Shown here: in pieces, positions 56,876 to 64,000 of the stretch
How positions within the stretch are numbered: the stretch's first letter is position 1
Layout: the number at the start of each line of letters is the position of its first letter
NCBI RefSeq assembly: GCF_039529835.1
Contig: NZ_CP154262.1
Location: 496,001-560,000, forward strand
DNA length: 64,000 nt
Reading direction: 5' to 3'
Source: Arthrobacter sp. TMP15
GTDB taxonomy: Bacteria > Actinomycetota > Actinomycetes > Actinomycetales > Micrococcaceae
Translations under genes and position numbers: made by a program
The notes under the pieces: model-generated
What the model saw: the letters and a program-made list of their open reading frames with translations, nothing else
Told to the model about the DNA's origin: nothing
Databases searched by the model: none

Positions 56876-59011
56876 TCAGTCGGGTTGACTATTAATGGTC
56901 TGGAACTCGGCACGGACGTCACGCAGTCGTCGTCCATCACCCACAGCCCAGAAATACCAGCCGTTCGTTGCCTTCTTCCGTAGAGCGTGACCAGCCGCAG
57001 ATGGCGACGTGTACCGCTTTCCATCAAGCAGAATCGCACCATCGGACGTCAGCACCGCTTCTTTGCCCTTGAAGTCCCTGTGGGTCGCCGACAATATGTC
57101 ACCGCTTCCCAGAAGCCCCGCCTCGATCAGGTGCTTGAGCTCGACCCAATCACCAGCTTTCGTCTGAGGATCGACGACCTTGCCGAGATGTCCCTCGGGC
57201 ACGGGCCAGATATCGAGAATGGCGTCGATCAATTCTGCAGAGCGACTGTCGATGAGCGACTCGTCCCAGTCGTGGTGCTCCGTCTTGCTTACGACACGGC
57301 CGGTGAGCGTAAGAGTGTTGTGCTGCAGGAGGGCAGCGCGCTTGGCTGACCAAGGCCCGTTAGAGACCTTGGAGTTCAGCGACTTCGTTAGAAGGGTGAG
57401 GTTCCCCAGCCGGTGCACCCTTGCCTGACGTTCTTCGTCAGCCTCCGGGGTCTCCACCGGCCAGGTGTCTTTCCAAGTCCGCGGCAGAATGTGCTCGATC
57501 GGATACCCCTTACGCTCAACCTGCGGTTGACCAGTCTCGGAGCGATAGTGGTCCTCGATAGCCTCGAGGAACATGCGCAGCCTGCCTCGTGGGAAACGTG
57601 AGTACACAGCCTCTGTGCCTAGGGTCCGACGAACCTCCTCATCCCCGGGCCAATAGGTGCTGACGACATTGAGGCGAGCTAAATGACCGATCACCCGCTC
57701 CGGGAATTCACTGGCGGATACGCCAGTGCTGGCTGAGATAACGTCGGCGACGATGCGTCCCAAATCGCTGCCCGTCAAACGGAGCATCTGGCGGCGATAA
57801 ACCCAGCTCTCGGCAGCCTGAATGATCTTGTCGATAGTTTCCTGTGGAAGATTGCGTCCCGGTTCGTACAGCCAAATCAGCAACGGCTTCAAGACCTCAA
57901 CACCACTGGTTCGCATTCGATAAAAAGCCATCACCGCAGAACCGAACGACCCACTAGGCAGCGCGGCGTCTTCGGTCCACGCCTGATACTGCTGGGCTTG
58001 ATGCTTGATCACCGGCAGCAAGTCTGCCATCTTCTGACCCGATTCCAGTTCCACCCATGACTTGAACCGATAGAAGGTGGCCTGCGGACTAACTTCTTCC
58101 CCAGTCCTCGCCACCAACCATTGGTTGAGAAAGAGGGAACTGCGGCTGACAAGATTCCGACCTACGCTCACTTCTCGCATCCAAAATTTAGTCTCGAAGG
58201 GCCAGTCCTCTCGGTACGCCTTCTTAGTGTCGCTGCCCTCACCGTCGAGGCGCTGGAACACGAAATTTCGCACCAAATCGGCGGCCGTCAAGGGCGTCCC
58301 TCGCGCGTTAAGAGTCTCGAATATTTCCTGCGAATTCTCTGTTGCTTCTAGCTCAATCGACACAAGCTGTAGGCCGTCCAGGAGTACATTGGTCAGCTCT
58401 TTGGCTTTGGCCGAGTACTTATCCGTGCCCTGCGTCCCAAGCCATTGGTCTACAACAATAGAGAAGTACTGATGCGCGGCAACAATTTGTGAGTCCGAGT
58501 GCACAAGATCTTCGTAGTCGATAGGCGACTCTGCGGCCATAAGTTCGTCGAATGGCTCCCGGTCCTTGTTCAGGTGGCGGAGCTTGAGCGGACTGTCGCC
58601 GTCCTCCACATACTTCTCGGAGTTGTGGGTTAGGTCTGCGAGCTGACCGGCAAGCTTTGAGAAGTCAGCCTGCCCGAGCAAAGAGCGGGTTGCATCAGCA
58701 AGAACTTGAAGAGTAGTCAGCCGCTGCTGGCCGTCGATGACGTTCCACGTCGTCAGGCGTCCGCTCTGAGCCTCGTGCGACTGAATCACGACGGCCCCGA
58801 GAAAGTGGGTGACGTTGCGATGCGGCTCAGCGATCCGGAGTTCCGCGACTCGGCGAATGTCCTTCCACAGTGGTTCCCACTGCTCGACCTCTTTCCAAAC
58901 GTAAGGGCGCTGAAATAGCGGGATTACAAAATTCTGCGGCAGATTGAACAGCTGCAGCGGCGTCCGCTTGAAAGTCTCCACGAATACAAATCTACCGTAA
59001 ACATCGAGCAC
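56876..59011 (-). CDS. GmrSD-type restriction protein (DUF262 + DUF1524)
   Basis: 711 residues. N-terminal DUF262 (about 15-300): IPLFQRPYVWKEVEQW and the nucleotide-hydrolysing DGQQRLTTL at 93. DUF1524 HNH-type nuclease near 500-580: YPIEHILPRTW, then RLGNLTLLTKSLNSKVSNGPW. A C-terminal segment (from about 620) with LIEAGLLGSGDIL and AAGHALRKKATNGWYFW resembles RAMA-type modified-DNA-binding domains. GmrSD enzymes cut phage DNA with modified cytosines and need no partner methylase. The gene looks intact. Confidence 0.9.
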   Translation of the reverse strand: MLDVYGRFVFVETFKRTPLQLFNLPQNFVIPLFQRPYVWKEVEQWEPLWKDIRRVAELRIAEPHRNVTHFLGAVVIQSHEAQSGRLTTWNVIDGQQRLTTLQVLADATRSLLGQADFSKLAGQLADLTHNSEKYVEDGDSPLKLRHLNKDREPFDELMAAESPIDYEDLVHSDSQIVAAHQYFSIVVDQWLGTQGTDKYSAKAKELTNVLLDGLQLVSIELEATENSQEIFETLNARGTPLTAADLVRNFVFQRLDGEGSDTKKAYREDWPFETKFWMREVSVGRNLVSRSSLFLNQWLVARTGEEVSPQATFYRFKSWVELESGQKMADLLPVIKHQAQQYQAWTEDAALPSGSFGSAVMAFYRMRTSGVEVLKPLLIWLYEPGRNLPQETIDKIIQAAESWVYRRQMLRLTGSDLGRIVADVISASTGVSASEFPERVIGHLARLNVVSTYWPGDEEVRRTLGTEAVYSRFPRGRLRMFLEAIEDHYRSETGQPQVERKGYPIEHILPRTWKDTWPVETPEADEERQARVHRLGNLTLLTKSLNSKVSNGPWSAKRAALLQHNTLTLTGRVVSKTEHHDWDESLIDSRSAELIDAILDIWPVPEGHLGKVVDPQTKAGDWVELKHLIEAGLLGSGDILSATHRDFKGKEAVLTSDGAILLDGKRYTSPSAAGHALRKKATNGWYFWAVGDGRRLRDVRAEFQTINSQPD

Positions 59012-59223
59012 GTTTCATGCGCTCGGAAAGGGTAGAATAACATGTATTCCTTGGTGGCTGAATAGCTATGATCTAGGTCGTGCAGCAGTCGGGCGGGAGT
59101 TCCCACCACGTCATCCAAAACTCATACTTTTGAACGCGGAACAGCGACTATTTAGTATCTTGCATTGTTGCAAACACGCCATGCAGGAATAGGTCATAAG
59201 GGCCTATTGGCAACCTCGAATGG

Positions 59224-59270
59224 ACCGGCGCTTTGCAAGCGGGGGTCGTCGGTTCGAATCCGATCGGATC
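59224..59270 (+). other. tRNA-Ala(TGC) 3'-half remnant, probable right end of island
   Basis: GGACCGGCGCTTTGCAAGCG gives an anticodon stem-loop with TGC, followed by a T arm GTCGG-TTCGAAT-CCGAT and CGGATCT. No 5' half is present upstream. The block GCGGGGGTCGTCGGTTCGAA is one base off the att copy at 40952, so it could serve as attR for the same integrase. Confidence 0.6.
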
Positions 59271-59330
59271 TAGATGAAGAAATATAGTGCGGACATGTAG
59301 GGATGGTTGTTGGAGCTGAACCAACACCAT

Positions 59331-59693
59331 TTATTTCACTAGACCCGCGGTCGTCCGTTGCACACCGCCGTCAAAAAATTCTAGCCAAAATCGGCCAAAA
59401 GCCTCGGTCCCATACGCCCAGCTCAGAGGCTCAACCCGCGCCTCATGAGCGCGCAGTAGCGCAATTGTGTGCGCGGTTTGATGGGAGGCGCCAGGATCAT
59501 AGACCTGCGCTTCAGCAGCGCTGCCAGGGTCCCCAGCGCTCGTGAATTGTTCTTCAAACATCAACAGATTCTCCAGCGCGGTATGAACATCTTTTTCTGC
59601 CGTGGTGGATAGTTCCTTGGCGGAAAGCACAGCAGAGGTGGAACGCCTCCGCAACGTCCACCGTTGCCAGCTAATAAAAGCTGCCAGCATCAA
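59331..59693 (-). CDS. Small membrane-associated protein, possibly truncated
   Basis: 120 residues. A short hydrophobic N-terminus (MLAAFISW) then helical sequence with SAKELSTTAEKDVHTALENL and FGRFWLEFFDGG. No family. It lies at the presumed island-backbone boundary; the short first helix suggests that the 5' end was lost on integration. Confidence 0.45.
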   Translation of the reverse strand: MMLAAFISWQRWTLRRRSTSAVLSAKELSTTAEKDVHTALENLLMFEEQFTSAGDPGSAAEAQVYDPGASHQTAHTIALLRAHEARVEPLSWAYGTEAFGRFWLEFFDGGVQRTTAGLVK

Positions 59694-59827
59694 AGAAAGC
59701 TGCCACTGATCCAGCTATAACCATGAGGCGGCCGTGCCTTTGTGATCGTCGAGCAAAATCCAGTGGTTCAAAGGCAGTGAACCTCTCTTAAGGCAGGCGC
59801 CGCAGGTTGACCCGCATCCAAGGAAAC

Positions 59828-61021
59828 CTAGCGCCACGATTGCCCCAGAGTAATCGATTCGTCGATGCGTGCGGGATCCAGTAACGCTTCAAGGGCCAGT
59901 TCGGCGGCACCGGTGAGTCCTGCCGCGGAGCCCACCACTGATGGGCGGATCTCCAACCCGCTTGTCAGGGACGGGAGGAAGCGGCTGTAAATGGACTCGC
60001 GAATGCCTGCCAGTAAAGGTTCCGGCGATTCTGCCAAGTTCCCACCCACAATAATGATGGAAGGGTTCATCACCGCTGCAACCAGTCCGAGCATTTCCCC
60101 TAGCTCCCGACCTGCCTGGCGCACAAGATCCAATGCCTGCCTGTCACGCTTTCGCACCAAATTAACAATGTCGCGGCTCGTGTGAACCTCCTGCCCCGCA
60201 TCAAGTAGTGCCTTGGCAATGGAACGCCCACTGGCCACGGCCTCCAAGCACCCCCACTGACCACAACTACACTGCACGTTCCCGCCCCGTGGGATGTGTC
60301 CAATGCTGCCTGCCGCGCCCGCTGCACCTTGCAGGATTCGGCCATCGACAACAATTCCGCAGCCCAACCCCATCCCTACTTTGAGAACCAGCATGTTCTG
60401 GTATTTCTCGGGATTCTGACGCTGTTCACCCCTGGCCATGATGTTGGCATCTTTATCCACCAACACGGGGACCTGCGGAAAAGCCTGGGCAAAGCAACCC
60501 GCCACAGATGTGCTTTCCCACCCCGAGATTTCCGGGCGGGACAGCACTCCCTCGTGGACCGCGCCCGGCACACCCACACCGATGGCGCGAATACGGGAAG
60601 GATCCAGTTTGCCCGTCCGGCACAGCCCGTCTAGATCGTCGATCACACCGCCAAGCACAGCGTCCGGCCCGTCTTCAGGATTTAGATCTCTCTCCGAGGT
60701 CGCCAGCAGGATACCGGCTAAATCGGTGACACCCACGCGCACGTGACTTCCACCAATATCGGCAACCAGCAGGTACCCTGCCTGATCGTTGAAGGAGTAA
60801 GTCTCGGCCGGGCGCCCGCCGGTTTGGGTGGGCTGCTTATTGGAAGTTACATAGCCTGCACTCTGGAGGTGTTCAAGGCGTTCAATAAGCGTAGTACGCG
60901 CCAAACCGGACTCGCGGACCAGCTCTGTTTTGGTCCAACGGTCCGCGGTCCGGATCAGCCGCAGCAGCATCCCGGGACCAGTTGATCCCCAAGACTGGCT
61001 TGCGTTGCCTTCTTTGCCCAT
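59828..61021 (-). CDS. ROK-family transcriptional repressor
   Basis: 397 residues. N-terminal winged helix (LIRTADRWTKTELVRESGLA, TTLIERLEHL) and a ROK sugar-kinase-like domain: ATP loop ADIGGSHVRVGV, GVGVPGAV, and the zinc motif CSCGQWGCLEA. It probably controls the tkt-deoC genes upstream in the same transcriptional unit, sensing a sugar or sugar phosphate. Confidence 0.92.
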   Translation of the reverse strand: MGKEGNASQSWGSTGPGMLLRLIRTADRWTKTELVRESGLARTTLIERLEHLQSAGYVTSNKQPTQTGGRPAETYSFNDQAGYLLVADIGGSHVRVGVTDLAGILLATSERDLNPEDGPDAVLGGVIDDLDGLCRTGKLDPSRIRAIGVGVPGAVHEGVLSRPEISGWESTSVAGCFAQAFPQVPVLVDKDANIMARGEQRQNPEKYQNMLVLKVGMGLGCGIVVDGRILQGAAGAAGSIGHIPRGGNVQCSCGQWGCLEAVASGRSIAKALLDAGQEVHTSRDIVNLVRKRDRQALDLVRQAGRELGEMLGLVAAVMNPSIIIVGGNLAESPEPLLAGIRESIYSRFLPSLTSGLEIRPSVVGSAAGLTGAAELALEALLDPARIDESITLGQSWR

Positions 61022-61101
61022 GAATTAGCGTCCTTCGCTTGCTTTGTCCCACCAATGTAAGGGAAATGCCAGTGAGGCACTAATGGGGCCCGAATCCGGG
61101 A

Positions 61102-61809
61102 TTAGTAGCCGGCGGCTCCGGAGGCTGGTGCCGCTTCAGACAAGACGGCACGGGAGCCGGAGACGCCCAGCCGCGTGGCGCCGGCGGCAATCATCGCCAG
61201 AGCAACTTCTTGGCTGCGTATACCACCTGATGCCTTGACGCCAAGCTTGCCGTTAACAGTTTCAGACATGAGCCTGATAGCTTCCACGCTTGCTCCACCG
61301 GCAGGGTGGAAACCGGTGGATGTTTTCACGAAGTCAGCCCCGGCTGCCACCGCCGCACGGCAAGTGCCAACAATCTGCTCAGGAGTGAGGGCAGCGGACT
61401 CGATAATGACTTTCAAGACAGTAGGGGCCGGGACGGCCTGACGCACTGCCGCGATATCTGCTTGAACACTGGTGAAGTCCCCGGCAACAGCGGCACCAAC
61501 ATCAATGACCATGTCAATTTCGTGAGCACCCTGAGTCACAGCAAGCGCCGCTTCACTGGCCTTGATGCTGGAGGCGTGTTTGCCGCTGGGGAACCCACAC
61601 ACGGCTGCAATCTTCAGCAAAGACGATTCTGGCAGGGCGAGCGGGAGCATGTTGGGTGAGACGCAGATGGAATAGGTGCCCAGCTCAAGAGCTTCGGCAA
61701 GCGTTGCCTGGACATCCGCGGCAGTGGCCTCTGGTTTGAGCAGTGTGTGGTCAATGTAGTGGGCCAGAGCCGTTGCGGAAATCGAGGGGGAAGAATCATT
61801 GTTCGTCAT
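61102..61809 (-). CDS. deoC: Deoxyribose-phosphate aldolase
   Basis: 235 residues, class I aldolase. [11 protein letters not shown] at the start, [10 protein letters not shown] with the second Lys region, and the Schiff-base Lys in [10 protein letters not shown] near residue 165. Splits deoxyribose-5-phosphate to acetaldehyde and glyceraldehyde-3-phosphate. It follows tkt by 18 bases and precedes the ROK gene by 80 bases on the same strand. Confidence 0.96.
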   Translation of the reverse strand: MTNNDSSPSISATALAHYIDHTLLKPEATAADVQATLAEALELGTYSICVSPNMLPLALPESSLLKIAAVCGFPSGKHASSIKASEAALAVTQGAHEIDMVIDVGAAVAGDFTSVQADIAAVRQAVPAPTVLKVIIESAALTPEQIVGTCRAAVAAGADFVKTSTGFHPAGGASVEAIRLMSETVNGKLGVKASGGIRSQEVALAMIAAGATRLGVSGSRAVLSEAAPASGAAGY

Positions 61810-61827
61810 GGAAAAGCTCCTTTTGTT

Positions 61828-63906
61828 TCAGTTGCTGAGAGTTGCGGTCAATGATGCGCTGCTGCGCAGAGTCTTTTGTGCTGCCGCCAGCACGGCTTCC
61901 AAACTGATGCCCTTGCGGCTAAGCACCTCAGCGCCGTTGCCGGAAAGGCCGAATCCTTCAACAGAAACAGCCTCACCGAACGTGCCAAGGAAGCGGTACC
62001 AGCCCTGGTCGGATCCGGCTTCAACACTGACGCGTGCACTCACTGAGCGGGGGAGTACTGACTGCTTGTAGTCCTGCGACTGAGAATCAAACCATTCAAT
62101 GCACGGCATGGACACCACACGAGTTGCAATGCCCTGTTCGGTGAGAGTGCTGGCGGCTTGGACTGCCAAGTGAACTTCCGAGCCAGTGGCGATAATGATC
62201 AGCTCAGGGGTGTCTGCACTGTCCTGCAGAATATAGCCGCCCTTTTTTGTTCCTTCGCGGACAGCATCCACCTGCTCCAGTGTGGGTATGTTCTGCCGGC
62301 TAAGGACCATGGCGGTTGGGCCGGAGTTTTCCTTGAACACCCGTTCGTAGGCGGCAACGGTTTCATTTGCGTCCCCGGGGCGTACTACTGACAATCCCGG
62401 GATCCCCCGGTGTGCCCACAAATGTTCCACCGGTTCGTGGGTGGGGCCGTCTTCGCCGACGGCAACAGAGTCATGGGTCCAAACATAGGTAACAGGTAGT
62501 CGCATCAACGCGGCGAGCCGAACCGAAGGGCGCATGTAATCAGAGAAGACAAAGAAGGTTGCCCCGAAGATTCGTGTCAGCCCGTTGAGGGCGATGCCGT
62601 TGAGGATGGATCCCATGGCGTGTTCACGGATGCCGAAGTGCAGGACTCGGCCGTATTCGTTTCCGGGCCACTGGGTGCTTTCAACTCCGGGAGGCAGCAT
62701 GGACGGAAACTCGTTGGACCAGGTCCCGTTGGTCTCGGCCAGGTCGGCAGATCCGCCCCAGAGTTCTTCAACACTGTGACCGGCGGCCGCGAGAACCTTG
62801 GCGCTGGCAATGCGGGTCGCTACACTGCTGCCCGGTTCGAAGGTGGGGAAATTGGCATTGAAGCCTTCGGGCAGTTCTCCCTTCAGTAGGCGCGTCAACA
62901 GTGTGGCCTGGGCAGGGTTGGCTTTCTGCCACGCGGTGAACTTCTCTTCCCACGGGCTCTTGAGCTCCTTGGCCCGTGCGGTGGCAGCGCCCCGGGTTGC
63001 CGCCAACAGCTCGGTGGGCATGAAGAAGCTTATGGCAGGATCCAGACCCAGCGCAGACTTGGTTGCGGCCACTTCATCGGCGCCCGGAGCGCCCGCGTGT
63101 GCCTTTGCAGTCCCGCCAAGGGTCGGCATGGGGAAGCCGATCCGGGACTTTAGTCGGATGAACACGGGAGCACCGCTCACCTCAAGGGCAGCATCCAGCG
63201 CGGCGCGAATGTCCGTTTGAGATTCGGCATCTGAGATTTCAAGGACCGCCCAGCCGTAGGAGGCCATCCGGGCGCAGACATCATCACTGGTGGCGATAGC
63301 TGTTGAGCCCTCGATGGAGATCTCATTGTCATCCCAGATCAAGACGAGGTTTTCCAGCTTCCAATGGCCAGCCAGTGATGCGGCTTCGTGGCTGATGCCT
63401 TCTTGCATATCCCCATCAGAGGCCAAGCAGAAGATCTTGTGGTCAAAGGCGCTGGTTTCTCTTTCGGCGCCGGGGTCCATCATGCCCCTTACCCGGCGCG
63501 CGGCCAAGGCCATTCCAACAGCGTTCCCGATGCCTTGTCCCAACGGTCCCGTTGTAGTTTCAACGCCCGCGGTGTGTCCAAATTCGGGGTGCCCTGGTGT
63601 GAGTGAGTCCAGGGTTCGCGCTGCCTGCAGGTCCGCCATTTCCAGCCCGTACCCATGCATGTACAGCTGGACATACAGCGACAAGCTGGTATGTCCGCAA
63701 GAGAGTACAAAACGATCCCGGCCCAACCATGAGGGGTCCTTTGGGTCATGGCGGAGGTATTCCTGAAACAGCGTGAATAAAAAGGGAGTCAGTCCCACAG
63801 CTGTCCCGGCGTGCCCTGATCCCTTGGCCTGGACCACGTCCAGCGGAAGTACCCTCGCATATCGAATGGCATCAGCGGTGGATTCAAGCGTGAAGGTGTT
63901 CGTCAT
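61828..63906 (-). CDS. tkt: Transketolase
   Basis: 692 residues from ATG 63906 (AAGGAG five bases upstream; a GTG at 63912 has no room for a site). Thiamine-diphosphate motifs GHPEFGHTAGVE, GPLGQGIGNAVGMA, GDGDMQEG and WDDNEISIEG; C-terminal half with THDSVAVGEDGPTHEPVEHL. Moves two-carbon units between pentose and triose/hexose phosphates. The operon with deoC and a ROK regulator suggests an inducible pentose or deoxyribose pathway copy. Confidence 0.96.
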   Translation of the reverse strand: MTNTFTLESTADAIRYARVLPLDVVQAKGSGHAGTAVGLTPFLFTLFQEYLRHDPKDPSWLGRDRFVLSCGHTSLSLYVQLYMHGYGLEMADLQAARTLDSLTPGHPEFGHTAGVETTTGPLGQGIGNAVGMALAARRVRGMMDPGAERETSAFDHKIFCLASDGDMQEGISHEAASLAGHWKLENLVLIWDDNEISIEGSTAIATSDDVCARMASYGWAVLEISDAESQTDIRAALDAALEVSGAPVFIRLKSRIGFPMPTLGGTAKAHAGAPGADEVAATKSALGLDPAISFFMPTELLAATRGAATARAKELKSPWEEKFTAWQKANPAQATLLTRLLKGELPEGFNANFPTFEPGSSVATRIASAKVLAAAGHSVEELWGGSADLAETNGTWSNEFPSMLPPGVESTQWPGNEYGRVLHFGIREHAMGSILNGIALNGLTRIFGATFFVFSDYMRPSVRLAALMRLPVTYVWTHDSVAVGEDGPTHEPVEHLWAHRGIPGLSVVRPGDANETVAAYERVFKENSGPTAMVLSRQNIPTLEQVDAVREGTKKGGYILQDSADTPELIIIATGSEVHLAVQAASTLTEQGIATRVVSMPCIEWFDSQSQDYKQSVLPRSVSARVSVEAGSDQGWYRFLGTFGEAVSVEGFGLSGNGAEVLSRKGISLEAVLAAAQKTLRSSASLTATLSN

Positions 63907-63940
63907 GGGCACTCCTTGAGAGATCTACGGGCAAAACAAA

Positions 63941-63990
63941 GCACTTATAACTAAATTCTAAGCACTAATAACCAAATAAGCAATAAGTGC
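63941..63990. promoter_or_regulatory. Probable ROK operator upstream of tkt
   Basis: GCACTTAT (63941-63948) and ATAAGTGC (63983-63990) form an inverted repeat, with a further direct copy GCACTAAT at 63962. The stretch is strongly AT-rich and lies 35-85 bases before the tkt start. Confidence 0.6.
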
Positions 63991-64000
63991 GAATGGGAGG

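Overview
The window is high-GC actinobacterial DNA, most like Arthrobacter and relatives (Micrococcaceae). This rests on the gene types (otsAB, an Lgt paralogue next to DUF3105, DUF6153, an actinobacterial tyrosine integrase) and on codon use; no species can be named. Two backbone pieces flank a large accessory region. The left backbone (1-3049) carries otsB (partial), otsA, a membrane-anchored DsbA-like protein and tRNA-Thr(TGT). The right backbone (59.8-63.9 kb) carries a tkt-deoC-ROK regulator operon for pentose/deoxyribose carbon.

The accessory region looks like two islands stacked at the tRNA-Thr 3' end. The tRNA 3' sequence recurs at 40952-40992, next to an integrase and a small excisionase-like gene. 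A related tRNA-Ala 3'-half remnant lies at 59224-59270. Island 1 (about 3.05-40.95 kb) has a decayed left end: a nonsense-mutated helicase-associated gene, a lipoprotein, a RES-Xre toxin-antitoxin pair and broken IS30 copies. It then holds a long sulfur/persulfide stress cluster (7.7-28.3 kb): thioredoxins, rhodaneses, TauE/SafE, MFS, a CstB-like persulfide dioxygenase-rhodanese, a CstR-like repressor, DsrE, a TDT (TehA/SSU1-like) exporter and a LysR regulator. Seven near-identical palindromes (ATACCC-N3/4-GGGTAT) sit in front of these genes and probably form one CstR-type regulon. Many genes here carry nonsense or frameshift mutations, and a second, decayed copy of part of the cluster lies at 7.7-8.6 kb. 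Next comes a minus-strand copper-type operon (30.07-36.46 kb: DUF6153, DUF305, BNR-repeat lipoprotein, CcdA, multicopper oxidase, Lgt, DUF3105, small membrane protein), a P-type ATPase remnant, a flavin disulfide reductase with a thioredoxin-like partner, and two truncated Abi-like genes joined head to head.

Island 2 (about 40.95-59.27 kb) is a lower-GC defence island: integrase and excisionase, a two-gene Mokosh type I system (kinase-helicase plus PLD-like protein), an ISL3 element, an unrecognised three-gene operon (51.84-53.82 kb), an IS1595 remnant and a GmrSD-type DUF262/DUF1524 restriction protein. The strongest candidate for an undescribed system is the three-gene operon. The most striking regulatory pattern is the repeated CstR-type operator.
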